A DNA stretch of 64,000 bases, from the NCBI RefSeq assembly GCF_001905655.1, contig NZ_JMHT01000037.1:37571-101570 (forward strand), read 5' to 3'. Under the pieces are notes generated by a model. It had not been told where the DNA came from. It saw only the letters and a list, made by a program, of their open reading frames with translations, and did no database searches. Made by a program: the position numbers and the translations under genes. Source of the DNA: Mycobacterium sp. ST-F2 (GTDB lineage: Bacteria > Actinomycetota > Actinomycetes > Mycobacteriales > Mycobacteriaceae). Positions 16,952 to 26,025 of this stretch are shown one piece after another; position 1 is the first letter of the stretch, and each line of letters opens with the position of its first letter.

Positions 16952-18144
16952 GCGTTGGCAGGAATTGCGGTGCCGTGCAGCAGGTTCTGCCCGACCACCC
17001 GGGCCTTGTAGCCGACCGGATTGTGCAGCGTGATGGTGCGGATATTGCGCCAGTGCCGGTCGAGGTTGCGCTGCCGGCTGGCCGCGCTGGCGCCTCCGAG
17101 CTCCAGGAGCTTGGTGGCGGCGCGCGGCGCGATGTCGTCCAGGTGCACCTTCACCTTGGCTGCCTGCAGCTGGGCCTCGGCGGTCAGTTCGGCGTCGGGC
17201 ACACCGTCCGGACCGGTCGAATCGATGGCGGCCCCGATCGCCGCCGCCGCATCCAGCACCGCGGCCCGGGCGATGTAGGCGGAGCTGGCCAGTTCGCCGA
17301 GCTGGCGCTGCAGCAAGGGGTCGTCGGTCGGTGAGGCCGCGGAGGCATGGCTGAAGCTGCGCTCGCGGGACCGCAGGAGCGCAATACCGTCGTCGACGAT
17401 GTTCTCGAGAATTCCGGCGACCACGGCGTGGATGTACAGCTGCAACAGGGTGTACTGCACCGAGGGCACGGGCTCGGCGTCATACCGCGTGTCCGAGAGC
17501 ACCTCGTCGGGCAGCACCGTCACGTCCCGGAAACGGGTGGTGCCGGTGCCGGTCCGGCGCTGGCCGAAACCGTCCCAGTCGTCGATGATCTCCACGCCCG
17601 CTCGCTCGGCCGGCACGATGACGATCGCCACCGAATCATGATCGGTGGTCGCTGTCACGGTCAGGTAGTCCGAGAACAAGGTTCCGGTGCTGTAGAACTT
17701 CTCGCCGGTCAAGGTGAAACCGCCGTCGTGGCCCGGCGTCAAGCGGGTGTTGAACACGAGGCTGCCCACCGCGTGGGAGCCCTTCTCACTGAACGCGTTG
17801 CCGAACACCTTGCCGGCGGCGACCTTTTCCAGCCAGGCCCGGGACCCGGGCTGGTCCAGGGTGCGCAGCCGCTCCTCGACGAACCAGAAATGTGTGCGGA
17901 AGATGTGTGCCACCACCGGATCGGCGCGGGCGACGTCGATCACGGCGGAAAACAGTTGCGGCACTGTGAGCCCGGCTCCGCCCAGTTCTGGAGGCAGGCG
18001 CAGGGTGCCGAATCCGGCGCGCTTGAGTGCGGCCACCTGGTCGAAGGGATTCACGTCGTCCAGATCGCGGTCTTTGGCGCCCGCTGCGATGTCGGCCAGC
18101 AGGTCGGTCCACGTTGTCGTGTCGGGGAGGTCGAGGATGGTCAT
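16942..18144 (-). CDS. Acyl-CoA-dehydrogenase-fold flavin monooxygenase (DszC/SfnB-like)
   Basis: This 400-residue protein has the acyl-CoA dehydrogenase fold: an N-terminal helical part, the central beta-domain stretch FTLTGEKFYSTGTLFSDYL, and a C-terminal helical part. The tail motif TLHNPVGYKARVVGQ is typical of the flavin-dependent monooxygenase branch (DszC, SfnB and relatives), and the usual acyl-CoA dehydrogenase catalytic Glu is not evident. It probably oxygenates a sulfur- or nitrogen-containing compound with reduced flavin from a separate reductase. No reductase is adjacent. It is divergent from the alpha/beta hydrolase gene. Confidence 0.85.
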   Translation of the reverse strand: MTILDLPDTTTWTDLLADIAAGAKDRDLDDVNPFDQVAALKRAGFGTLRLPPELGGAGLTVPQLFSAVIDVARADPVVAHIFRTHFWFVEERLRTLDQPGSRAWLEKVAAGKVFGNAFSEKGSHAVGSLVFNTRLTPGHDGGFTLTGEKFYSTGTLFSDYLTVTATTDHDSVAIVIVPAERAGVEIIDDWDGFGQRRTGTGTTRFRDVTVLPDEVLSDTRYDAEPVPSVQYTLLQLYIHAVVAGILENIVDDGIALLRSRERSFSHASAASPTDDPLLQRQLGELASSAYIARAAVLDAAAAIGAAIDSTGPDGVPDAELTAEAQLQAAKVKVHLDDIAPRAATKLLELGGASAASRQRNLDRHWRNIRTITLHNPVGYKARVVGQNLLHGTAIPANAYF

Positions 18145-18216
18145 GTCCCAGTTCTACGGACCAGCACCGTCACAGGCACTGCTTACGCTCGCGCCGAACC
18201 GAACGCGGCAGAATGA

Positions 18217-19479
18217 GTGTCGATGACCATGAACGCCAAACGCCGCAAGGCGCACGACAAGCTCGCGGCGCTGCCGGGGGTCCGGTCGGTACGGCGACCG
18301 GTCCGATCAAGTGGCGCAGAGGAATTCGATCTGTACTACGTGCGGACCGGACCGCTGAGCGAGCATCCGCTGGTGATCATTCCCGGCGGGCCGGGTGCGG
18401 CGTCCATCGGGCACTACCGCAATTTGCGCCGCCGGGCGACGGCCGCCGGTCTGGACGTCATCATGGTCGAGCACCGCGGCGTGGGCATGTCGCGACACGA
18501 CGACGCCGGCGCCGATCTACCCGCTGAGGCGCTGACCATCGAGGCCGCGGTCGACGACATCGCGGCGGTGCTGGACGACGCCGGGGTGCAATCCGCGGTT
18601 GTCTATGGCACGTCCTACGGCAGCTACCTGGCCGCGGGTGTCGGGGTGCGCCATCCCGATCGAGTGCATGCCATGGTGCTTGACTCGCCGCTGCTGTGTG
18701 CCGACGACATCGACGCGGTGCGCGACGCCACCCGGGCGGCGTTCTGGGACGGCACGGCACCGTCGACCGAGGGCCTCGCCAGCCGCATGCGTGGTTTGGC
18801 CGAGGACGGCAAGTTGACGCCGTGGGTGGTGCAACTGGCGGCCGGGTTGTACGGTCTGGTCGGCCCCGAGGTGCTGGAGCAGCAGCTCGAACTGCTGCTG
18901 ACCGGGCGGGGCCTGCTGTGGCACGCCATCGGACACAGCACCAAGTTGCTCTTCGAGAGCAAGACGCCGTACCGGCACGAACCGGATCTGGTCGAGCACA
19001 TCGGCTATCAGGAGCTCAACTATGCCCCCGAGCCCGACGGCCTGCCGATCGACCCGGCGCTGGCGTACCGCGAATCTGCCACCGGTGACCCGGATTTCGT
19101 CGCGGAGCCCTTCGACCTGGTGGCCGCGATGCCGGGATTCGACTGGCCCACTGTCGTGATCTCCGGTGGCCGGGACCTGATCACCCCACCGGCCATTGCA
19201 CAGCGGGTGGCTGAGTTGATTCCCGGTGCCGCACTGGTGGAACTACCCAGCGCGGGCCACAGCGTGCTCGACATGCGCGAGGGCTCGGCCCTGACCATCG
19301 CGGCCGCGGTGTGTGCCGGCGACTACGCCGGATTGCCGGACCGGGCAACAGAATTGGACAACGCACCGCTGGATTTCACGGTGCGCCTGATGGTTCGGGG
19401 TATCACGACGGCCGCGGCCGCGGAGTCGTTGGTTCCCGCCGCGCTGCCGCGGGCCATCCGGCAGCTCAGGACTTGGTGA
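18217..19479 (+). CDS. Alpha/beta hydrolase, proline iminopeptidase-like
   Basis: This 420-residue protein has the family oxyanion motif IPGGPGAAS (about 55-63), nucleophile elbow GTSYGSYLA with the catalytic Ser near 132, an acid in SGGRDLITPP and the His in SAGHSVLDM near 347. The HGGPG-type loop points to the proline iminopeptidase/S33 group. It lacks a signal peptide. GTG at 18217 is given; ATGs 6 and 12 bases later (MTMNAKRRK) are equally plausible. The 3' end overlaps oppA by 14 bases on the opposite strand. A link to peptides imported by Opp is possible but unproven. Confidence 0.88.
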   Translation: MSMTMNAKRRKAHDKLAALPGVRSVRRPVRSSGAEEFDLYYVRTGPLSEHPLVIIPGGPGAASIGHYRNLRRRATAAGLDVIMVEHRGVGMSRHDDAGADLPAEALTIEAAVDDIAAVLDDAGVQSAVVYGTSYGSYLAAGVGVRHPDRVHAMVLDSPLLCADDIDAVRDATRAAFWDGTAPSTEGLASRMRGLAEDGKLTPWVVQLAAGLYGLVGPEVLEQQLELLLTGRGLLWHAIGHSTKLLFESKTPYRHEPDLVEHIGYQELNYAPEPDGLPIDPALAYRESATGDPDFVAEPFDLVAAMPGFDWPTVVISGGRDLITPPAIAQRVAELIPGAALVELPSAGHSVLDMREGSALTIAAAVCAGDYAGLPDRATELDNAPLDFTVRLMVRGITTAAAAESLVPAALPRAIRQLRTW

Positions 19480-21163
19480 ACCCGATCGTCATGTAGTTCA
19501 GGTCGCCCAGACCCGCAGCTCCGAAGTTCGCCAAAGTGCTTCGGACCGCGACGTTTCCGGCTGACTGGGCAAGAGGGAGATTGAACGTCTCGGCCCAGAG
19601 CAGGCGATCCAGCTGATTGGCCAGTGCTTGTGCCCTGGTGGGATCGAGTTCGTCGAGGGTCTGCTCGATCTTGGCATCGATCTCAGGCGTGCCGATCTTG
19701 CCGAAGTTGCTCTCGCCGCCCGAAGCATAGATCTGGGTCAGACCACTCAAGGGGAAGGCATCGCCCTGCCAGGCGAAGGCGGCGATGTCGAAGTTACTGG
19801 GAATGATGTACTGGCTGAAGAAGTCTGCGCCGGAGGACACCACGAGTTCCAGCTTGACGCCGATATCGGCGAGGGTCTTCTGCGTGATCTGCCCGATTTG
19901 CCGGCCGCTCGGGGCGTCATAGAAGACGATCCGAACGTTCAACGGCTTGCCGTCCTTCTCCCGCACCGAGCGGCCGGCAGGCAGCTTCCAGCCCAGGGAG
20001 TCGAGCTCGCGCCGTGCCGCTTCCGGGTCGAAAGGTGTTCCGCTGCTGTTGTTCTGGTAGCCCGCCTGCCCCGCGACGTAGATGTGGTTGTTCAGCGGTA
20101 CCGGGTTCTCCACCAGACCGTGCTGGAGCACGGTGACGATGGTCTTTCGGTCGATGCCCATGGCGACAGCGTGCCGCACTGCCGGATCGGCGAGGATCGA
20201 ACCGGGCGCGCCGTTGAAGGTCAGGTGCGACCACGTGGGCCCGGGTGCGGTGCGGATGTCGACGCCCTTGGCGCGGCGGGCCAGCACCATGTCATCGAGC
20301 GAGCCGAGCCCGGTGGCGTCGATGGCGTTGTTCTGCAACGCCGGGATACGGGCCGCATCGTCGAGCACCAGGTAGGTGATGCTGTCCAGCAGCGGCCGGG
20401 CGCCCCACCATTTCGGGTTGCGGGTCAAGGTGATTCGCTGCGCGCCGCGGTCGACGTTCGAGATGACGAACGGGCCGGCCGACGGCCCGGGCTTGGCCAG
20501 CTGCCCCTTGTTGAACATTTCCGGGTCGGCCGTCGAGACCTTGGGCAGCAGCATGCCATTGCCCGCGAACATGCCGCGCCAGTCGGCGTAGGGGCGCGCG
20601 AACGTCATGACGGCCTGGCGGTCGTCGACGCCGCGGGTCACCGAGGCCACCCGCTCGCTGCCGTTGGGGCTGGCGATCTGGAACCGGGGGTCCTTGCCGG
20701 TCGTGGCGGTGACCTGTGAGGCAATGTCTTGCCAGGTGATGGGGGAGCCGTCGCTCCACACCGCCTTGGGGTTGATGGTGTAGGTGACCACCTGAGGGTT
20801 GGTGCCGGTCAGCTGGATGTCGGTGAAGTAGTCGTGGTTGACGGTCGTGGAACCGTCGGGGCCGACGATGAAGGCCCGCGGCAGGGTGGGTCGCAGAACC
20901 GAGGCAGTGTCGACGGTGTTGCCGTCGATGTTCAGGGGGTTGAAGTTGTCCGGGAACGCGGTCAGCGCCAGGCGCAGATTGCCACCGTCCTTCAGGGTGG
21001 CCGGGTCTCGGGGATTGAGGTCGTTCGCCGCACCGACTTTCGGCGCACCGGCGCTGGATCCGCGGTACTCGCTCGAGCAGCCGCTGATGGTGACGACCAG
21101 CGCGAGACTGGCCATGACGGCCATCAGCACCATCAGCAACCGACTCCGACGCGAATCCATCAT
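19466..21163 (-). CDS. oppA: Oligopeptide-binding lipoprotein OppA
   Basis: This 565-residue solute-binding protein (SBP_bac_5 family) has a signal sequence and lipobox ISGC near residue 29, anchoring it outside the membrane. The body contains the family pattern of WSDGSPITWQDI and RHAVAMGIDRKTI. It is the last gene of the oppB-oppC-oppD-oppA operon and overlaps oppD as ATGA. In M. tuberculosis (Rv1280c) OppA binds peptides and has been linked to glutathione and bradykinin uptake. Confidence 0.93.
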   Translation of the reverse strand: MMDSRRSRLLMVLMAVMASLALVVTISGCSSEYRGSSAGAPKVGAANDLNPRDPATLKDGGNLRLALTAFPDNFNPLNIDGNTVDTASVLRPTLPRAFIVGPDGSTTVNHDYFTDIQLTGTNPQVVTYTINPKAVWSDGSPITWQDIASQVTATTGKDPRFQIASPNGSERVASVTRGVDDRQAVMTFARPYADWRGMFAGNGMLLPKVSTADPEMFNKGQLAKPGPSAGPFVISNVDRGAQRITLTRNPKWWGARPLLDSITYLVLDDAARIPALQNNAIDATGLGSLDDMVLARRAKGVDIRTAPGPTWSHLTFNGAPGSILADPAVRHAVAMGIDRKTIVTVLQHGLVENPVPLNNHIYVAGQAGYQNNSSGTPFDPEAARRELDSLGWKLPAGRSVREKDGKPLNVRIVFYDAPSGRQIGQITQKTLADIGVKLELVVSSGADFFSQYIIPSNFDIAAFAWQGDAFPLSGLTQIYASGGESNFGKIGTPEIDAKIEQTLDELDPTRAQALANQLDRLLWAETFNLPLAQSAGNVAVRSTLANFGAAGLGDLNYMTIGFTKS

Positions 21164-22995
21164 TCACCTCCCGGCTGCGGCACGGCATTGAGCAACCGCT
21201 GGGTGTAGGGGTCCTGTGGATCGCCGAAAACCTTTGCGGCATCGCCCTGTTCGACGACGGCGCCCTTGTACATCACGGCCACCGTATGGGCCAGATGCCG
21301 GACCACCGAAAGATCGTGCGAGACAAACAGATACGACAGGTCGAAACGCTGCTGCAGGTCCAGCAGCAGGTTGATGATGCCGGCCTGGATCGAGACGTCC
21401 AGCGCCGACACCGGCTCGTCGAGCGCCAGAATCCTGGGTTGCCGCGCCAGCGCGCGGGCGATGCCGATGCGCTGCTTCTGGCCGCCGGAGAACTCGGCGG
21501 GGTAGCGGGCGGCGTCCTCGTGCCGGAGGCCCACGATGCCGAGCAGCTCGGCGACGCGATCGTCGATGCGGTTTTTGTCGAAGCCGCCGGCCCGCAGCGG
21601 TTCGGACAGGACATCGAACACCGGCAGCCGCGGGTCGAGTGCTGCTACCGGGTCCTGGAACACCACCTGCAGTTCGCCGCGGAGTTCGCGCCGGGTTTCG
21701 CGGTTCAGGCCGGCCACGTCATGTCCGAGGACGGTGATCGAACCCGATTGCGGCGCGGTCAGATTCAGTATCTGATGCAGCGTGGTGGTCTTGCCGGAAC
21801 CGGATTCGCCGACGATGCCGAGGGTGCGGCCCTGCTGCAGCTGAAGACTGACGCGGTCGACGGCACGCAGCTCGCCGACCCGGCGCCGGAGCATGCCGCC
21901 GGTGAGCTTGTAGGTCTTCACCAGGTCGGTCACCGTCAGCACGACGGGGGCGTCCGGGGCGTCTGCCGGTGCCGATTCGGGCTCCGTTGCCACTCCGTAG
22001 ATTTCGGCGGCACTGCGGCCCGTGACCTGGTCGGTGTGGATGCACGCGACGGCGTGGTCCGGCCCGACCTCCAGCAGTGCCGGTTCGGCCGCCCGGCAGT
22101 CGTCGTCGGCCAGCGGGCAGCGCGGCGCGAACGGGCAGCCGGGCGCGAGGTTGACCATCGAGGGTGGTGAGCCGGGGATCGGCACCAGCCGCGACCCCTG
22201 CGGCGCGTCGAGCCGCGGCACCGACCCGAGCAGGCCGACGGTGTAGGGCATCACCCGGTCGCGGTACAGGTTCGGCACCGGCGCGGTCTCCACGGTGCGG
22301 CCGGCGTACATCACCATTGCGCGGTCGGCGAATTCGGCGACGACGCCGAGGTCGTGCGTGATCATCAGCACCCCGGCGCCGGTGACGTCGCGGGCGGTGC
22401 GCAGCACGTCGAGGATCTGCGCCTGCACGGTGACGTCGAGTGCCGTGGTGGGTTCGTCGCAGATGATGAGGTCGGGGTCGTTGGCGATGGCCGTGGCGAT
22501 GACGACGCGTTGCCGCTCCCCACCGGACAGCTCGTGCGGAAACGCCTTCGCGCGGGCCGCGGGCTGCTTGATGCCGACCAGCTCCAGAAGCTCGACCGCC
22601 CGGGCCCGGGCGGCGCGCCGGTCGACCGAACGGTTGTGCACGCGAAGCGCTTCGGCGATCTGGTCCCCGACGGTGTACACCGGGGTGAGGGCCGACATCG
22701 GGTCCTGGAACACCGTGCCGATCACGCGGCCGCGCACCTGTGACATCGCGGCGTCGTCGAGCCCGATCAGCTGCTTGCCCTGAAGTTTCACCGAGCCCGT
22801 CACCTCGGCGTGTTCGGGCAACAGACCCACGACCGCCATGGCCGTGGCCGATTTACCGGCACCGGATTCGCCGACCAGCGCCAGCACCTCACCGGGGGCG
22901 ATGTGAAAGTTCATGCCCCGCACCGCCGAGACATTTTCCTCGCCGGCCTGGAAGCTCACGGTGAGGTCGTGGACCTCGAGCAGCGGTGTACTCAT
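21160..22995 (-). CDS. oppD: Oligopeptide transporter ATPase OppD, tandem ATPase domains
   Basis: This 611-residue protein carries two complete ABC ATPase domains, equivalent to OppD plus OppF. The first has Walker A GESGAGKSA near 39, signature LSGGERQR and Walker B LIICDEPTTALD. It ends with a cysteine cluster (APGCPFAPRCPLADDDC) of the type that binds an iron-sulfur centre in peptide transporters. The second has GESGSGKTT near 400, signature FSGGQKQR and ILALDEPVSALD. It overlaps oppC and oppA by four bases each. Confidence 0.95.
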   Translation of the reverse strand: MSTPLLEVHDLTVSFQAGEENVSAVRGMNFHIAPGEVLALVGESGAGKSATAMAVVGLLPEHAEVTGSVKLQGKQLIGLDDAAMSQVRGRVIGTVFQDPMSALTPVYTVGDQIAEALRVHNRSVDRRAARARAVELLELVGIKQPAARAKAFPHELSGGERQRVVIATAIANDPDLIICDEPTTALDVTVQAQILDVLRTARDVTGAGVLMITHDLGVVAEFADRAMVMYAGRTVETAPVPNLYRDRVMPYTVGLLGSVPRLDAPQGSRLVPIPGSPPSMVNLAPGCPFAPRCPLADDDCRAAEPALLEVGPDHAVACIHTDQVTGRSAAEIYGVATEPESAPADAPDAPVVLTVTDLVKTYKLTGGMLRRRVGELRAVDRVSLQLQQGRTLGIVGESGSGKTTTLHQILNLTAPQSGSITVLGHDVAGLNRETRRELRGELQVVFQDPVAALDPRLPVFDVLSEPLRAGGFDKNRIDDRVAELLGIVGLRHEDAARYPAEFSGGQKQRIGIARALARQPRILALDEPVSALDVSIQAGIINLLLDLQQRFDLSYLFVSHDLSVVRHLAHTVAVMYKGAVVEQGDAAKVFGDPQDPYTQRLLNAVPQPGGE

Positions 22996-23915
22996 CGCTT
23001 CACCGCGTTGCGTCCATGAAGCCGGTGAGGCCGACGCGGCCGTGACGAGGGATCGAGTGCATCACGCAGCCCGTCACCGATCAAGTTGGCGCACAGCACG
23101 ATCAGCACCAGTACCCCGGCCGGGAACAGGAACACCCAGGGAAACGTGGTGACCGACGGGGTGCCGTCGGCGATCAGCGTGCCCAGGGACACGTCGGGCG
23201 GCTGGATGCCGAAACCCAGGTAACTCAAACCGGTCTCGGCCAGGATGGCGATGCCGACGTTGAGCGTGGTATCGATGATCAGGATCGACGCCACGTTCGG
23301 CACGATGTGCCGCGCGATGATCCGGGCATCGCTGACCCCCATATACCGTGCCGCCGTGACGAACTCGCGTTCGCGCAGGCTCATCGTCAGGCCGCGCACC
23401 ATGCGTGAGCTGACCATCCAGGAGAACAGCGCCAGGAGCACTACGAGCCACAGCACCGTGCTCTGATGCTTGATGCGGGGCGTCACGATCGCGATCAGGA
23501 TGAAGCCCGGGATCACCAACAGCAGGTCCACGATCCACATCAGCACCCGGTCCCGCCAGCCGCCGAAGTAGCCGGCGATCGAACCGACCGTGGCGGCGAT
23601 GACCGTGGCGATCACGGCCACGCAGACCCCGATCAGCATCGACTTCTGCATACCGCGCAGCGTCTGTGCGAGCACATCCTGCCCAAGGGCATTGGTGCCG
23701 AACAGGTGTCGGCCGTCCGGTGGCTGCAGCAGGGCGTTGAAGTCCATGTCTGTGTAGGTGTACGGGAGCAGCGGCGGCAGCGCGTAGCAGCCCAGGAAGA
23801 GTAGGCACAACGCACATAGCGCTACCACCGCAGGGCGATTCCGCACGAACCGCCGCGCCACCAGCGTGCGGCGCGAGGCGAATCGGGCGCGGGGCAACCC
23901 GAACTGGATGCTCAT
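22992..23915 (-). CDS. oppC: Oligopeptide transporter permease OppC
   Basis: This 307-residue membrane permease has about six helices and the coupling-loop pattern EREFVTAARYMGVSDARIIARH that docks to the ATPase. The start ATG (MSIQFGLPRA) overlaps the oppB stop as ATGA, which fixes it against longer upstream readings. Confidence 0.94.
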   Translation of the reverse strand: MSIQFGLPRARFASRRTLVARRFVRNRPAVVALCALCLLFLGCYALPPLLPYTYTDMDFNALLQPPDGRHLFGTNALGQDVLAQTLRGMQKSMLIGVCVAVIATVIAATVGSIAGYFGGWRDRVLMWIVDLLLVIPGFILIAIVTPRIKHQSTVLWLVVLLALFSWMVSSRMVRGLTMSLREREFVTAARYMGVSDARIIARHIVPNVASILIIDTTLNVGIAILAETGLSYLGFGIQPPDVSLGTLIADGTPSVTTFPWVFLFPAGVLVLIVLCANLIGDGLRDALDPSSRPRRPHRLHGRNAVKR

Positions 23916-24886
23916 GAGACCCGCACCCGCGGGTCGAGCGCGGCGTAGATGACGTCGGACAACAGGCCGCCGAGCAGGATCGTGGTTCCGGAGAACAACG
24001 TGAAGGCAGCGACGATGTTGGCGTCCTGGCTGTTGATGCCCTGCACCAGCCATTCACCCATGCCGTGCCAACCGAAGATCTTCTCGACGAACACCGCGCC
24101 GGTCACCAGGCCGGCGACCCCGTAGGCGAACAGTGTGGCCATCGGGATCAGTGCGGTCCGCAGGCCGTGTTTGAACAACGCCTGGCGCCGGGTCAGGCCC
24201 TTGGCGCGGGCGGTGCGGATGAAGTCCTGGCCGAGCACGTCGAGCATCGCGTTGCGCTGGTAGCGGCTGTAGCCGGCGATGGCGCCCAGCGCCAACGTCG
24301 TCGTGGGCAGCACCAGGTGTTGCAGTCGGTCGACGAATCCGTGCCAGCCGCCCTCGGCGAACGGCGACGTCTCGCCCGTGTACTGGAACAGCTGGAAGCC
24401 CAGCACCTCGTTGACCCCGAGCGCGCCGAGAATCAGGAGGTTGGCGATGACGAACGTCGGGGCGCTGAGGATCAGCAGGGCCAGCACGGTGATGGTCCGG
24501 TCGGAGAGCCGGTATTGCCGGACGGCGCCCCACGCCCCGACGATCACGCCGATGATGCTGCCCAGGATCGATCCGATGGCCACCAGTCGCAGGCTGGTCC
24601 ACACCCGTCGTCCCAACTCTTCTGAAACGGGTTGTCCGGTAACGGTTTTTCCGAAGTCCCCGCGCACTGCGCCGGACACCCAGTTGCCGTAGCGCGGCAG
24701 GAGGGTCTTGTCGAGGCCCAGGTCGTGTGCTTTGGCGTCGATGACCGATTGCGGTGGCCGGGGGTTGCGCTGCAACAGGCTGTCCAGCGGGTGAAAGGTC
24801 ACCGACGTCAATGCGAAGGTCAGGAACGTCGCCAGCGTCAACAGAATCACGTAGTTGAGCAGTCGGCGGAGCAGGAACCGCGTCAT
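23912..24886 (-). CDS. oppB: Oligopeptide transporter permease OppB, first gene of the operon
   Basis: This 324-residue permease begins MTRFLLRRLLNYVILL, the usual start of OppB/DppB proteins, so I set the start at 24886 although the frame is open for another 53 codons. It has about six membrane helices and the coupling motif DFIRTARAKGLTRRQALFKH. The region that encodes residues about 32-91 has a decayed second copy at 25395-25563. Confidence 0.94.
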   Translation of the reverse strand: MTRFLLRRLLNYVILLTLATFLTFALTSVTFHPLDSLLQRNPRPPQSVIDAKAHDLGLDKTLLPRYGNWVSGAVRGDFGKTVTGQPVSEELGRRVWTSLRLVAIGSILGSIIGVIVGAWGAVRQYRLSDRTITVLALLILSAPTFVIANLLILGALGVNEVLGFQLFQYTGETSPFAEGGWHGFVDRLQHLVLPTTTLALGAIAGYSRYQRNAMLDVLGQDFIRTARAKGLTRRQALFKHGLRTALIPMATLFAYGVAGLVTGAVFVEKIFGWHGMGEWLVQGINSQDANIVAAFTLFSGTTILLGGLLSDVIYAALDPRVRVS

Positions 24887-25112
24887 GGGCCGCTCGCTGG
24901 AATCCGCATGCGCACAGGTTAAGAGATCCCGGCGCACTCGTGCGGGATTGGCGCCCGATGGCCGCGGCCGCCTTGTGCCCGAGCCGGTGACCTGGCAGTT
25001 CTGGCTCGGTGGAATACCTGACAGCGGGGGCGACTTGGAACACATGAGCAGGCCGCGCGCCCCAACGGTGTGGCGAAGCGTGGCAGATTCGCGTCTACAG
25101 GGGAGACCCGCG

Positions 25113-25358
25113 ATGAGTCATTCCAAGAAGTCTGAAATCAACAAGAAGTGGGCCGTCGGCGTTATCGCCGGAAGCATGGCTGTCGGTGTCACGACCGTGG
25201 TGCTCGTCGGAGCGCAGGCGCACTCTGTGCAATCGACATCGGCCAACGGAACCTCCGTCAGTTCAGTTGTCAGCAGCGCCGGCCGCGGGCCGATCATCAG
25301 CGCCGCGCCGTCGATCACCGGGCCCGCTCCGCTGTACCCGGGGCAGGACCCGGGCTGA
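25113..25358 (+). CDS. Small single-helix protein, first of a tandem pair
   Basis: This 81-residue protein starts MSHSKKSEINKKWAVG behind an AGGGGAGA ribosome site. It has a basic N-terminus, one hydrophobic helix (about 14-34) that could be a signal anchor, a Ser/Thr-rich middle, and a Pro-rich C-terminus containing APSITGPAPLYPG. I do not recognise a named family. A paralogue of identical length follows 350 bases downstream. It lies between the opp operon and a two-component system; a role near the membrane or cell wall is inferred from the helix only. Confidence 0.65.
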   Translation: MSHSKKSEINKKWAVGVIAGSMAVGVTTVVLVGAQAHSVQSTSANGTSVSSVVSSAGRGPIISAAPSITGPAPLYPGQDPG

Positions 25359-25394
25359 TGAGTTTCGCGGCGGGGGCGTTCATCACCCCGGCGG

Positions 25395-25563
25395 CCCAAC
25401 TCTCCTGAAACCCGTTGCCTGGTCATGGTTTTCCGAAGTCCTGCTGCACGGACGCCGAGTTGCCGTGGCGCGGCAGGGGGTGTCGAGGCCTGAATCGGGT
25501 GCTTTGGCGTCGATGACCAGCTTGAGCGGTGTTGGCGAACTGCCAGAACCAGTCCAGCGGCCT
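25395..25563 (-). pseudogene. Decayed duplicate fragment of oppB
   Basis: This stretch aligns with oppB positions about 24612-24790 with scattered substitutions and small gaps. Shared runs include GTGCTTTGGCGTCGATGACC (24727-24746 in oppB, 25499-25518 here) and GCGCGGCAGG near 25470. The gaps break the reading frame, so it cannot encode a permease. It marks a local duplication that also produced the two small paralogous genes on either side. Confidence 0.8.
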
Positions 25564-25634
25564 CTCAGATGGGCGAGAGGGCGTTGGTGAACTGGCAGAG
25601 CCAGTCCAGCGCACTGTCAGAGTGGCGCGGTTGA
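25531..25634. repeat. Tandem 52-base repeat, two copies
   Basis: Unit 1 (25531-25582) begins GTTGGCGAACTGCCAGA; unit 2 (25583-25634) begins GTTGGTGAACTGGCAGA. Both share AACTG-CAGA-CCAGTCCAGCG and a CTCAGA or GTCAGA block, and diverge at about a quarter of positions. The CAGTCCAGCGG core resembles oppB near 24780, so the repeat seems derived from the oppB fragment. Confidence 0.7.
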
Positions 25635-25709
25635 CTCGAAGTGTATGACCAGCCGCGCGAACAAGTGCGCGGGGTAGCGAAGTGGTCCCACGTACACGGG
25701 AGGCAAGCC

Positions 25710-25955
25710 ATGAGTCGACCTGAGACATCCGGCATCACCAGGAAATGGGCGATCGGCATCATCGGTGGCAGTGCCGCAATGGGTGCGGCAGCTGTCTGCG
25801 CAGGCGTGTTGGCCGGCCCGGCCGAGACGACGAGCGCCGGCAGCACGCTGATCACGACGAGCACGACCGCGCCCGTCACCTTCGCGGCACCGTCGATCAC
25901 CGGCAAGGCGCCGTTGTACGCGGGGGAGGCCCCTGACTCCAACCCGCAGGGTTGA
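25710..25955 (+). CDS. Small single-helix protein, second of a tandem pair
   Basis: This 81-residue protein has an ACGGGAGG ribosome site and starts MSRPETSGITRKWAIG. It shares with the upstream copy the KWA(V/I)GxIxGSxAxG hydrophobic stretch and the APSITGxAPLYxG C-terminal motif, while the middle has diverged in sequence but not in Thr/Ser richness. The conserved ends against a changed middle argue for selection on the protein. The upstream flanks of the two genes are also similar, supporting duplication. No known function. Confidence 0.65.
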   Translation: MSRPETSGITRKWAIGIIGGSAAMGAAAVCAGVLAGPAETTSAGSTLITTSTTAPVTFAAPSITGKAPLYAGEAPDSNPQG

Positions 25956-26025
25956 GGGCTGCGTTTCACAGCCGGCGCATAGATTCGTCACAGTCGCGGC
26001 TCACACCGGTGCGAATAATGGAGCT

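Noticed and set aside
25531..25634. CRISPR-like repeat array
   Set aside because: Only two diverged tandem units with no spacers. They derive from the oppB duplication. No cas genes are present.
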